Shown: one piece after another, positions 42,749 to 51,542 of the stretch
How the letters are laid out: each line of letters opens with the position of its first letter
How positions within the stretch are numbered: the first letter of the stretch is position 1
Assembly: GCA_004555155.1 (NCBI GenBank)
Contig: SFJH01000002.1
Span: forward strand, 1 to 64,000
Origin: Clostridiales bacterium
GTDB taxonomy: Bacteria; Bacillota; Clostridia; Christensenellales; Aristaeellaceae
Direction: 5' to 3'
DNA length: 64,000 nucleotides
Program-made: the position numbers and the translations under genes
The notes under the pieces: model-generated
Told to the model about the DNA's origin: nothing
Databases searched by the model: none
Seen by the model: only the letters and a program-made list of their open reading frames with translations

Positions 42749-45053
42749 ACCGGAACTTCTCGCGCCCGCCGGCGGACGCGAGGCACTGATCGCCGCGGTG
42801 CAAAACGGTGCGGACGCCGTCTATCTGGGCGCCGGAGGATTCAACGCCCGCCAGAGCGCGGACAACTTCGGCGGCGACAGCCTGGCCGAAGCCATCGCCT
42901 ATTGCCACGCCCGGGATACGAAGGTGTACGTGACGCTGAACACCATGGTGCGCCAGGACGAGCTTCCCGCGCTGGAGGATTCCGTGCGCCTGATTGCGGA
43001 AGCCGGCGCGGACGCAGTGCTGGTGCAGGACTTTGGCGTTGCGCGCATCGTGCGTGGAATCGCGCCGGAGCTCCCACTGCATGCCAGCACCCAGATGGCC
43101 GTCCACAATCGCGCTGGCGTGGAATTTCTGGCCCGGGAGGGCTTTTCCCGGGTGGTGCTGGCTCGCGAAATGGATCTGGAGAGCATTCGCGAATGCGCCG
43201 GACTGGGCGCGGAGCTCGAGGTGTTTGTCCATGGCGCGCTGTGCGTTGCCTGTTCGGGGCAGTGCCTGTTTTCCAGCCTGGTGGGCGGTCGGAGCGGCAA
43301 CCGCGGACGCTGCGCCCAGCCCTGCCGGCTGCGCTACCGCATGGACGGCCGCGAGGGTTATCTGCTCTCCACGCGGGATCTGTGCAGTCTGAACGGTCTG
43401 ACCGCGCTGCGGGACGCCGGCGTGGACAGCTTCAAGGTCGAGGGGCGGCTGAAGCGTCCGGAATACGTGGCCGCAGTGACCGCCGCCTATCGAAGCGCCA
43501 TCGATCATCCCGACCAGCCGCAGGACGAGGAGCCGCTGAAGCAGATGTTCAACCGCGGCGGCTTCACAAGGGGCTATGTCCCCGGCGCGGAGGATACGTC
43601 GCTGATGTATGCGGAGCGGCCGAACCATCTGGGCGTGCCCGTGGGGCGCTGCGCCCGAAAGGGATTCGTCCGCCTAGACGCCGCTGTCGATCCCGCCGAC
43701 ACGCTGGTGCTGCGCGGCGACGGGGAGGATCGTCCTGTCCGCCTGACCGGCCAAAGGTCTCAGGAAGCTCCCTGTCCCGAAGCGAAGCCCGGCGACCGGT
43801 TGATCCGCCTGGTTTCTGAAAGACAGATGCGCTCCGCCCGGGAGAGCTATTCCGGCGAACGCCGGATCCTCCCGCTGACCGCAAGCCTGTCGCTTCGCGT
43901 GGGCGAGCCTGCCGGGCTGACCGTCTCGGACAGCGTTCGCTCCGTCTCCGTTCAGGGGGACGTCGTTTCGCCCGCCAAGACAAAGGGCGCGGACGCCGCC
44001 CGCATCGAAGCGCAGCTGCGCAAGACCGGCGGCACGCCCTATCGATTCGACCGGATTGCGCTGAACGTGGATGAGAACGCCTTCTGGCCCGTATCCGCGC
44101 TGAACGCGCTGCGCCGGGACGCGCTGGATAAGTTCACACGCGCTCGCCTGCCCAAGCCTATCGTCCTTCATCCCGCGCCGAAGGCCGCGATTGTTCCGCA
44201 TGACTCCCCCGCCGTGCCCGCCGTTCGAGTGCAAAGCGGCGACGCAGATCTTCTCCGCCGGGCCATTGAGCTCGGCGCGGACGGCGCAATCTTCGCGCCG
44301 GAGGATGTGCGGCCCTCCGCGTTGGAGACCGCCGCCGGGGCTCTGCCGGAGAAGTTCTCTCTCGCCCTGCCCGCGGTGCTGCCTCAGCGGTCGCTGGAGG
44401 CGCTGCACGCATGGGCGATTGCGCAGGGGGACAGAATGGATCGCGTCTATATCAGCAATATCGGGCAGTTTGATTTTGACTGGCCCTGTGAAAAATTCGC
44501 CGACTATGCGCTGAATCCAGCCAATGAATACGCGCTGGAACAGCTGCAAATCTGGGGCTGCGACGGATACACGCCCAGCGTGGAACTGAACGCAGGCCAG
44601 ATCAGCGCGCTGCGCGGCCGCCGGGAGCTGATCGTGCACGGCAGGCTGCCGCTGATGCACCTGCGCCACTGCCCCTATCGCGCGATACACGCTCTGAAGG
44701 GACTTCACGCCGACTGCCGCCGGTGCGATCATTGCGCCGCCGAAGATCGCGTGAACGCCCGCGCGCTCACCGATCGCACCGGCGCAGCCTTCCCTCTGCG
44801 GCGAATGGCGACGGACGAGGGCTGCATTGTCAAGGTGATGAATTCGGTGCCGCTGATGCTGCTCAGGCGCGTAAAAAAGCTCCCGCAGGCCGACGGCTGG
44901 CGGCTGCTGATGGACGATCCCTCCGATCTGCCGGACGCGCTTCGGCTGTATGGTCTCGCCGCCCGCGGCGAGGACTTCCGCGCCGACGCCGCCTGGCCGG
45001 AATATGAACGCATGAACACCACGACCGGACATTACTTCCGGGGAGCAGAATGA
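42738..45053 (+). CDS. U32 family peptidase with DUF3656 (second copy)
   Basis: A 771-residue protein. N-terminal U32 domain (about 1-300) with ELLAPAGGREAL, FVHGALCVACSGQCLFSS and RGRCAQPCRLRY; a DUF3656 middle domain (about 380-500); and a C-terminal region with the conserved GRLPLMHLRHCPYRA and CRRCD cysteines. Long U32 proteins of this type match E. coli RlhA (23S rRNA C2501 hydroxylation). Placed between zapA and mutS2 as in many Clostridia. Confidence 0.88.
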   Translation: MKHKPELLAPAGGREALIAAVQNGADAVYLGAGGFNARQSADNFGGDSLAEAIAYCHARDTKVYVTLNTMVRQDELPALEDSVRLIAEAGADAVLVQDFGVARIVRGIAPELPLHASTQMAVHNRAGVEFLAREGFSRVVLAREMDLESIRECAGLGAELEVFVHGALCVACSGQCLFSSLVGGRSGNRGRCAQPCRLRYRMDGREGYLLSTRDLCSLNGLTALRDAGVDSFKVEGRLKRPEYVAAVTAAYRSAIDHPDQPQDEEPLKQMFNRGGFTRGYVPGAEDTSLMYAERPNHLGVPVGRCARKGFVRLDAAVDPADTLVLRGDGEDRPVRLTGQRSQEAPCPEAKPGDRLIRLVSERQMRSARESYSGERRILPLTASLSLRVGEPAGLTVSDSVRSVSVQGDVVSPAKTKGADAARIEAQLRKTGGTPYRFDRIALNVDENAFWPVSALNALRRDALDKFTRARLPKPIVLHPAPKAAIVPHDSPAVPAVRVQSGDADLLRRAIELGADGAIFAPEDVRPSALETAAGALPEKFSLALPAVLPQRSLEALHAWAIAQGDRMDRVYISNIGQFDFDWPCEKFADYALNPANEYALEQLQIWGCDGYTPSVELNAGQISALRGRRELIVHGRLPLMHLRHCPYRAIHALKGLHADCRRCDHCAAEDRVNARALTDRTGAAFPLRRMATDEGCIVKVMNSVPLMLLRRVKKLPQADGWRLLMDDPSDLPDALRLYGLAARGEDFRADAAWPEYERMNTTTGHYFRGAE

Positions 45054-45054
45054 T

Positions 45055-47403
45055 ATGAATGAAAGAAATCTACGGGTACTGGAATTCCCGAAAATCCGTG
45101 AAATGATGGCCGCGCTGGCCGTGACCGACATGGGACGCGAGCGCTGCCGCGCGCTGGTTCCCTCCAGCGATCCCGACGAGGTGCGCCGCCTTCAGTCGGA
45201 GACCGAGGAAGCCTCTACGGTGCTGGCCTATGTCGGCTCCAATCCCATGGCATGGTTTGCCGATGTGCGCGAATACCTGAAGCTGGCCCATGTGGGTTCG
45301 ACGCTCTCGCCCAAGGCGCTGCTGGCGGTTGCCGACGCGCTGAAAGCTTCGCGAGTGGTGCGCAGCGCGCTGGTCACCGACCGCGAGGACACGCCGCTGC
45401 TGACCGAGATGGGTTCCCGCCTGTCCGTCAACCGCATGCTGGAGGAGGATATCTTCAACGCCATTCTCTCCGAGGACGAGATCTCCGACCACGCCAGCCC
45501 CGAGCTCTACAACATCCGCCGCCAGATGCGCGTGCTCAACGACCGCGTGCGCGACAAGCTCAACGGCATCATCCGCTCGTCCACCATGCAGAAGTACCTG
45601 ATGGACGCGATCATCACCGTGCGCAACGGCCGATACGTGGTGCCGGTGAAATCGGAGTGCCGTCAGTTCGTGCCCGGCATCGTGCACGACCAGTCCGGCT
45701 CCGGATCGACGCTGTTCATCGAACCCATGGCCGTGGTGGAGGCGGGCAACGAGCTCAAACAATGGACGCTGAAGGAGCACAATGAAATCGAGCGCATCCT
45801 GGCCGATTTCTCCGCACGGATCGCGCCGGACGCGCCGATGTACGCCAGCAATCTGGAGATCCTCGCGACGGTGGACATGATCTTTGCCCGCGCGGCGCTG
45901 GGCCGCAGCATGCACGCCGTGCCGCCGAAGCTCAACACGGAGGGCCGCATCAACCTGATGCGCGCCCGGCACCCGCTGATCGATCCTCAGAAGGTGGTGC
46001 CCTCCAATCTCTGGATGGGCGGAGATTTCACCACGCTGGTGGTGACCGGCCCGAACACCGGCGGCAAGACGGTGACGCTGAAAACCGTCGGTCTGCTTTC
46101 GCTGATGGCGCAGTCGGGCATGCAGATCCCCGCAGCCTTCGGCTCGGAGCTGGCCATTTTTGACGAGGTGTTCGCGGACATCGGCGACGAGCAGTCCATT
46201 GAGCAGTCGCTTTCCACGTTCTCGTCCCACATGACCAACATCGTGCAGATTCTGGAGAACGTGACGGAGCGCTCGCTGGTGCTGTTCGACGAGCTGGGCG
46301 CGGGCACCGACCCCACCGAGGGCGCGGCGCTGGCCATGTCCATTCTGGAGCACCTGCTCAAGCAGCACGTCACCACGCTGGCAACCACCCATTACAGCGA
46401 GCTGAAGGCCTTTGCGCTGAGCACCAAGGGCGTGGAGAACGCCTCCGTGGAGTTCGACGTGGAGACGCTGCGGCCCACCTACCGTCTGTCCATCGGCGTG
46501 CCGGGCAAGTCGAACGCTTTTGAAATCTCCCGAAAGCTGGGGCTGCCGGAATTCCTCATCAAGGACGCCGGCGAACGCCTGAGCCACGATCAGGTGCGGT
46601 TCGAGGACGTCATTGCCAACGCGGAGTATCACCGTCAGATCGCGGAAAAGGAGCGCGCGCTGGCCGAGCAGGCGCATCGCGAGACGCAGAAGCTGCGCGA
46701 CGAGGCGGAAAAGCTGCAGCGCGAGCTGGAGTCCCGCCGCGAAACCGAGCTGAAGAAGGCGAAGGAGGAAGCGCGTCAGGTGCTCAAGCGCGCCCAGCGC
46801 GAATCCGAGCAGCTGATCTCCGAGCTGAAGAAGCATCGCAGCGGCGATCTGAAGGAGCACGAGCTTCACGCCATGCGCGCGAAACTTCAGGATTCCATCG
46901 ACGCCAATTCCGAGAAGATCGCGGCGGCAAAGCCTGAGACCGAGGAGGTCCCGAAGGATCTGAAGCCCGGCGATACGGTGCTGCTGCTGGATCTGAACGC
47001 CGTCGCCACCGTACTGACCGCGCCGGACAATCGCGGAGAATGCACGGTGCAGGCAGGCGCTTTGAAGCTGAAGTCGAACATCCAGAAGATGCGCCGCGCA
47101 AAGCCCGAAAAGGAGAAGAAGCCCAAGAGCGGCACAAAGGTCAGCGTCGCGATGCGCCCCGTGGAGATGGAGTGCGACGTGCGCGGCTTGAATCTGGAGG
47201 AGGCCCAGATGAATGTGGAGACCTTCCTGGACGGCGCGATTCTGAACCGTCTGCGCGAGGTCAGCATCATTCACGGCAAGGGCACGGGCGTACTGCGCGC
47301 GGGCATTCACAAGCAGCTGCGCGCGCATCCCGCCGTGAAGGAATTCCGCCTGGGACGCTACGGCGAAGGCGAAGACGGCGTAACCATCGTCACCCTGCGC
47401 TAG
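45055..47403 (+). CDS. mutS2: Endonuclease MutS2
   Basis: A 782-residue MutS paralogue that lacks the mismatch-recognition domain. MutS core with clamp, Walker A GPNTGGKT (near residue 332), LFDELGAGTDPTEGAALA as Walker B, a long coiled coil (about 520-610), KOW-like region, and C-terminal Smr nuclease domain (from about 700, with IHGKGTGVLR). In bacteria MutS2 suppresses recombination or splits collided ribosomes. Starts one base after the U32 stop. Confidence 0.96.
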   Translation: MNERNLRVLEFPKIREMMAALAVTDMGRERCRALVPSSDPDEVRRLQSETEEASTVLAYVGSNPMAWFADVREYLKLAHVGSTLSPKALLAVADALKASRVVRSALVTDREDTPLLTEMGSRLSVNRMLEEDIFNAILSEDEISDHASPELYNIRRQMRVLNDRVRDKLNGIIRSSTMQKYLMDAIITVRNGRYVVPVKSECRQFVPGIVHDQSGSGSTLFIEPMAVVEAGNELKQWTLKEHNEIERILADFSARIAPDAPMYASNLEILATVDMIFARAALGRSMHAVPPKLNTEGRINLMRARHPLIDPQKVVPSNLWMGGDFTTLVVTGPNTGGKTVTLKTVGLLSLMAQSGMQIPAAFGSELAIFDEVFADIGDEQSIEQSLSTFSSHMTNIVQILENVTERSLVLFDELGAGTDPTEGAALAMSILEHLLKQHVTTLATTHYSELKAFALSTKGVENASVEFDVETLRPTYRLSIGVPGKSNAFEISRKLGLPEFLIKDAGERLSHDQVRFEDVIANAEYHRQIAEKERALAEQAHRETQKLRDEAEKLQRELESRRETELKKAKEEARQVLKRAQRESEQLISELKKHRSGDLKEHELHAMRAKLQDSIDANSEKIAAAKPETEEVPKDLKPGDTVLLLDLNAVATVLTAPDNRGECTVQAGALKLKSNIQKMRRAKPEKEKKPKSGTKVSVAMRPVEMECDVRGLNLEEAQMNVETFLDGAILNRLREVSIIHGKGTGVLRAGIHKQLRAHPAVKEFRLGRYGEGEDGVTIVTLR

Positions 47404-47436
47404 GCGCGCGGCCACTTGCTGCCGCGTTGATCTGGC

Positions 47437-47538
47437 GAATCCTGCGCAGCCATGGTGGCTGCGCAGGATTCTGGGTTGCGTTTCGATGGGATCGTTTGTG
47501 CGAAGCGGCGACTTTGAGCCGGACGGCGGCTCAAAGTC
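47437..47538 (+). repeat. Two perfect hairpins after mutS2
   Basis: Hairpin A: 15-bp perfect stem 47437-47451 with 47457-47471, loop ATGGT. Hairpin B: 12-bp perfect stem 47510-47521 with 47527-47538, loop GACGG. Neither is followed by a T-run. They may be rho-independent terminators of weak form or structural repeats. Confidence 0.6.
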
Positions 47539-47561
47539 TGGGTTCGGTTAAATTGCGGTTG

Positions 47562-47589
47562 GACACAGTTTGTTCATTCGCGGTTCACA
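47562..47589 (+). promoter_or_regulatory. Candidate response-regulator binding repeats before the two-component genes
   Basis: GACACA (47562), TTCATT (47573) and TTCACA (47584) start 11 bases apart. The 11-bp direct-repeat spacing is that of OmpR/PhoB-family sites. Confidence 0.45.
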
Positions 47590-47625
47590 GAGGAACTGTA
47601 TGCTTGGGGAAGGGAGGAATCGGTG

Positions 47626-48309
47626 ATGAAGACAAAAATTCTGCTGGTGGACGACGATCCGAATATTCGCCAGCTCGTCAACCTGTATCTGGAGAAGGAA
47701 GGCTTCGAGGTGATGATGGCCGACCGCGGCGACGAAGCGGTCAAGATGTTCAAGGCCACGCCGCCAAATCTGATCCTGCTGGATCTGATGCTTCCGGGCA
47801 TGGACGGCTGGCAGGTCTGCCGCGAGGTGCGAAAGGTTTCGAACATCCCGATCATCATGCTCACGGCGAAGGACGAGACCTTCGACAAGGTGCTCGGTCT
47901 CGAACTGGGCGCGGACGATTATATGGTGAAGCCCTTCGACACCAAGGAGCTGGTGGCGCGCATCAAGGCCGTGCTGCGCCGATTCCAGACCGCAGAAACA
48001 CCGGCCAAGGAGCTGGTGTTCCCGGGACTTACCATCAACATCAGCCACTACACCGTGACCTATCTGGGCAAGGAGCTGGAGCTGCCGCCCAAGGAACTGG
48101 AGCTTTTGTACTTCCTGGCCAGCCATCCCGGCATGGTGTTCACCCGGGAGCAGCTGCTGGAGCAGGTCTGGGGCTACGACTATTTCGGCGATTCCCGCAC
48201 GGTGGACGTGCACGTCAAGCGCCTTCGCGAAAAGCTGACCGAGGGCGAACAGCTGGGCTGGATGATCAAGACCGTCTGGGGCGTCGGCTACAAATTTGAG
48301 GTGAAATAA
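47626..48309 (+). CDS. OmpR/PhoB-family response regulator
   Basis: A 227-residue regulator: receiver domain with acidic pocket DDD, phosphoacceptor Asp53 in LLDLMLPGMD and Lys102 in MVKPFD; C-terminal winged helix with LEQVWGYDYFGDSRTVDVHVKRLREKL. The ATG at 47626 after GGAGG is preferred to the GTG three bases before. Followed three bases later by its kinase. Probably autoregulated through the repeats upstream. Confidence 0.93.
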   Translation: MKTKILLVDDDPNIRQLVNLYLEKEGFEVMMADRGDEAVKMFKATPPNLILLDLMLPGMDGWQVCREVRKVSNIPIIMLTAKDETFDKVLGLELGADDYMVKPFDTKELVARIKAVLRRFQTAETPAKELVFPGLTINISHYTVTYLGKELELPPKELELLYFLASHPGMVFTREQLLEQVWGYDYFGDSRTVDVHVKRLREKLTEGEQLGWMIKTVWGVGYKFEVK

Positions 48310-48312
48310 TCC

Positions 48313-49794
48313 ATGCGCGGCGGACTGTTCTGGCGCACCTTCAGCGCCATGATGGCGGCGATGCTGGTCACGGTGCTGCTGTTCACCGGCATCATGTCCA
48401 CCTCCCTTCAGCAGGTGCGGCAGGAGAGCTACGAAGGCGAGGTGCGCCTGCAGGCCTACGAAATCGCCGACTACATGAAGAATCTCAATCAACTGAGCTT
48501 TGTGCGCGACAACGTCACCATGCAGTATGTCATCCGCCGCAAGATCGCCAAGATCCACGAGCTCTACAATGCCGACATCTGGATCGTCAGCTACAATTCC
48601 GGCATCGCGCAGGTGCTGGACAGCAGCTGGAACACGTCGGAGAGCATCGTCTCCGAGAAGGTTCAGGAGCAGCTTCAGGTGATTCAGAGCGGTCGGGAGA
48701 TTCGCGTGACGGGACTGTTTCCCGAGCTGGGCGATCAGATGGTGACCATCGGCGTGCCGTGGACATACAGCGACGGTCATGTGGTCGGCGCCGTGCTTCT
48801 GCACATCTCCACCGAATCGCTGCGCGTGCGCGTCATTGACCTGATCCCCCAGATTCTGCCCGCAGCGGTCGCCGCGCTGCTGCTGGGCGCGCTGCTGTCC
48901 GTCTTCCTGGCGCGCAGCCAGATCCGGCCGATCAAGGAGATCGACAACGCCGTGCGCGAATTCACCAAGGGCGATCTGTCCCGGCGCGTGGAGCTGCACT
49001 GCGGCGGCGAGCTGGAGCGCCTGGGCAGCTCCATCAACCGCATGGCGGGAGAGCTGTCCCAGCTGGAGGATTCCCGGCGGAACTTCGTCGCCGCGGTCTC
49101 CCACGAGCTGCGCTCGCCGATGACCTGCATGCGCGGCTATGTGGACGCCATGCTGGACGGTACCATTGCTCCGCAGGACATGCCGAAGTATCTGGCCATC
49201 GTGCGCGACGAGACCAATCGCCTGACCGACCTGGTCAGGGATCTGCTGGACATGTCCCGACTGGAATCCGGCAAATTTCCGCTGCAGATTTCCCCCTTCG
49301 ACGCAAATGAGATGATCCGGCGCATTCTGATCAACTTCGAACCCCGCATCGAGGAAAAGCACATCGAAGTGCGCGTGGACTTCGATGCGGAGCAGCGCTA
49401 TGTCAGCGGCGACGGCAACCGCATCAATCAGGTGCTCTCCAACCTGGTGGACAACGCGCTGAAGTTCATGTCGGACGGCGGCGCGCTGACGGTGAAGACG
49501 CGGCTGAGCGACAAAAGCGTCCTCTTCACCGTTCAGAACGACGGCGAGGTCATTGCCGCCAAGGATCTTCCCCACATCTTCGAGCGCTTTTACAAGGCCG
49601 ACAAGGCGCACACCTCCGGCATGGGCACCGGCCTCGGGCTGGCCATCTGCAAGATGATCATCCAGGAGCACGGCTCGGAGATCCAGGTGCATTCCGTACC
49701 CGGCGACACGGCTTTTGAATTCTCGCTGCCCGCCTGCTCCCCGCCGGAGCCCCGAAGCCCGAAGCCCGCCGAACCGGGAGCAGAGATTCCGTAA
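48313..49794 (+). CDS. Membrane sensor histidine kinase
   Basis: A 493-residue kinase: N-terminal helix (about 10-30), extracytoplasmic sensor (about 32-175), second helix (about 180-200), HAMP (about 200-255), HisKA with phosphoacceptor His264 in AVSHELRSPM, and HATPase_c with NLVDNALKF (N box), FERFYKAD and GTGLGLAICK. A Pro-rich tail ends it. The sensor domain has no family I can name. Given the HtrA gene just downstream, envelope stress is a likely input. Confidence 0.92.
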   Translation: MRGGLFWRTFSAMMAAMLVTVLLFTGIMSTSLQQVRQESYEGEVRLQAYEIADYMKNLNQLSFVRDNVTMQYVIRRKIAKIHELYNADIWIVSYNSGIAQVLDSSWNTSESIVSEKVQEQLQVIQSGREIRVTGLFPELGDQMVTIGVPWTYSDGHVVGAVLLHISTESLRVRVIDLIPQILPAAVAALLLGALLSVFLARSQIRPIKEIDNAVREFTKGDLSRRVELHCGGELERLGSSINRMAGELSQLEDSRRNFVAAVSHELRSPMTCMRGYVDAMLDGTIAPQDMPKYLAIVRDETNRLTDLVRDLLDMSRLESGKFPLQISPFDANEMIRRILINFEPRIEEKHIEVRVDFDAEQRYVSGDGNRINQVLSNLVDNALKFMSDGGALTVKTRLSDKSVLFTVQNDGEVIAAKDLPHIFERFYKADKAHTSGMGTGLGLAICKMIIQEHGSEIQVHSVPGDTAFEFSLPACSPPEPRSPKPAEPGAEIP

Positions 49795-49796
49795 GG

Positions 49797-49839
49797 TTCA
49801 CAATTTATTCACACCTTTTCCAGCGTTATCCTGTATAAT
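49797..49839 (+). promoter_or_regulatory. htrA-like promoter with 11-bp-phased TTCACA repeats
   Basis: TTCACA at 49797-49802 and again at 49808-49813 (11 bases apart); TATAAT at 49834-49839. No good -35 box exists, and the second repeat lies where it should begin, the arrangement of an activator-dependent promoter. Confidence 0.55.
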
Positions 49840-49871
49840 AGGAACATCATTATGAAACGAGGCTCTGAATC

Positions 49872-50981
49872 ATGAAAAAGTCCGTACGATTCGCGCGCAT
49901 GCTCTGCGCCCTGCTGGTGCTCGCGCTGGCAGCGTCCATGGCCCTGGCGGAAGAGACAGCTACCTATGATGTGGTGTATTCCGCCTCCAACCCCATTCCG
50001 GAGATCGCCGCCAACGTACGCCCCTCCGTTGTGGAGGTTCTGGTATCCGTTGAATCCTGGAACGCCGCCACCCGCGAAGCCTCCGTCGATCTGACCGGCG
50101 GCGGCTCGGGCTGCTATATTCAGTCCTGCGAAAGCGGCGGATACATTCTGACCAACTACCACGTCGTGGAGGGCGGAGACGTATTCACCATCAAATGGCT
50201 CGACGATACCGAGATGGACTGCAAGCTGCTCGGGTATGACGACGGCACGGATATCGCCGTGCTGATGTTCAGCGAGCCTGCGCCCGAAGGCGCGCTTCCG
50301 ATTCCGATGGGCGATTCCGACGCGCTGCAGATCGGCGAGCTGGTGATCGCCATCGGCAACCCCGGCTCGGGCAGCGAGACGCTGTTCGGCACCGTCACCG
50401 CCGGCATTGTCTCCGGCCTTGAGCGCGAGGCCAACGCCAACAACTTCACCCGCAGCGTCTCCGTCATCCAGACCGACGCCGCCATAAACACGGGCAACTC
50501 CGGCGGCGCGCTGCTCAACGCAAAGGGACAGCTGGTGGGCATCCCCACGCTGAAGTACATGTATTCCTATGACGTGGTCTTCGAAGGCCTCGGCTTCTGC
50601 ATTCCGATCAACACCATCAAGGATTACATCTCTCAGATCATCGAAACCGGCGTCGTTGTCCGCCCGCGCATGGGCATGACCGTCGCCGCCGTCGACGGCC
50701 CCGACGAGCCCATGAAGAACTATCCGCCCGCCGGCGTTCAGGTCTATGAGGTGGAGAAGGGCGGCCCCGCAGAGGATGCAGGTCTGCAGGCCGGCGACAT
50801 CATCACCGAGGCCAACGGCAAACGCGTATACACCTTCCCCGATCTGACCGTGGAAATCGACAAGAGCGAGGTGGGCGATTCCATCGAGCTCAAGGTTTAC
50901 CGCTATTACGACAAGAACGGCAATCTCACCGGCAGCTACGAGGAGCTGTATTTCTCCGTGAAGCTGGAGATGCTGGACTGA
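49872..50981 (+). CDS. HtrA/DegP-like serine protease with PDZ domain
   Basis: A 369-residue exported protease. Signal peptide (cleavage after MALA at about 26), trypsin-like S1C domain with triad His97 (TNYHVVEGG), Asp128 (DGTDIAVL) and Ser210 (NTGNSGGALLN), and one C-terminal PDZ domain (about 265-360, DAGLQAGDIITEANGKRV). No membrane anchor remains after cleavage, unlike B. subtilis HtrA. It probably degrades misfolded secreted proteins. Placed directly after a two-component system, like HtrA with CssRS. Confidence 0.93.
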   Translation: MKKSVRFARMLCALLVLALAASMALAEETATYDVVYSASNPIPEIAANVRPSVVEVLVSVESWNAATREASVDLTGGGSGCYIQSCESGGYILTNYHVVEGGDVFTIKWLDDTEMDCKLLGYDDGTDIAVLMFSEPAPEGALPIPMGDSDALQIGELVIAIGNPGSGSETLFGTVTAGIVSGLEREANANNFTRSVSVIQTDAAINTGNSGGALLNAKGQLVGIPTLKYMYSYDVVFEGLGFCIPINTIKDYISQIIETGVVVRPRMGMTVAAVDGPDEPMKNYPPAGVQVYEVEKGGPAEDAGLQAGDIITEANGKRVYTFPDLTVEIDKSEVGDSIELKVYRYYDKNGNLTGSYEELYFSVKLEMLD

Positions 50982-50991
50982 ATCCCGCCAC

Positions 50992-51041
50992 AGAAAAGCA
51001 GCCGCGCATTCGCTTTGAATGCACGGCTGCTTTCTGTTCTG
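50992..51041 (+). terminator. Terminator of the htrA-like gene
   Basis: About 19-bp stem with one mismatch (50992-51011 with 51017-51035), then TGTTCTGTCT. Confidence 0.75.
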
Positions 51042-51043
51042 TC

Positions 51044-51496
51044 TCACCGCTCCCTGCTCATGACGAAGTTGGTCAGCCTGATTCCATGGCGCTCCACCCG
51101 CTGCTTTCGAACCACCCGATAGCCGCGCCGCTCAAAGAACGGCTTCGCCGCGATGGATGCATGCGTGACAAAGCGCCCGGCGCAGGAACCCGACTCCAGC
51201 GCGTCGCAGAGCGCCGTCGCGACGCCGCGGCCCTGATGCTCCCGGTGCACATACAGCCGGTCCAGATAGCCGGTTTCGTCCATGTCCGCAAAGCCGATGA
51301 TCGTTCCGTTCTCCACGGCGACCAGCGTCCGATGCGCGAGGAAGGATTCATTCCAGGCCGCCTGATCCACCTGTCCCGTCGCCCAGGCGTTCAGCTCCGC
51401 CTCGGAATAATCCCGGGCGTTGACCGCGTGCACGGTATCATAGAACATCTGCTCCATTTCCGCGCAGTCTTCAGGACGATATTGACGCAGCTCCAT
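51044..51496 (-). CDS. GNAT family N-acetyltransferase
   Basis: A 150-residue acetyltransferase with the acetyl-CoA loop HREHQGRGVATALCDAL (Q/RxxGxG/A form) and upstream GFADMDETGYLDRLYVHRE strand. Substrate unknown. The start at 51496 follows GGAGGT; it lies 46 bases after the MATE gene, with which it is probably cotranscribed. Confidence 0.88.
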   Translation of the reverse strand: MELRQYRPEDCAEMEQMFYDTVHAVNARDYSEAELNAWATGQVDQAAWNESFLAHRTLVAVENGTIIGFADMDETGYLDRLYVHREHQGRGVATALCDALESGSCAGRFVTHASIAAKPFFERRGYRVVRKQRVERHGIRLTNFVMSRER

Positions 51497-51542
51497 TGCA
51501 GACCTCCAAAAAAGCGGAGACCGAAGGGCCTCCGCGCAATCC

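Noticed and set aside
45070..47415. 781-residue open frame antisense to mutS2
   Set aside because: Composition is rich in His, Arg, Leu and Gln as expected from reverse-complement codons; no domain, and the sense strand is unmistakable MutS2.
47548..49692. 714-residue open frame antisense to the two-component genes
   Set aside because: Same antisense artefact of high third-position GC; the sense strand has intact receiver and kinase motifs.
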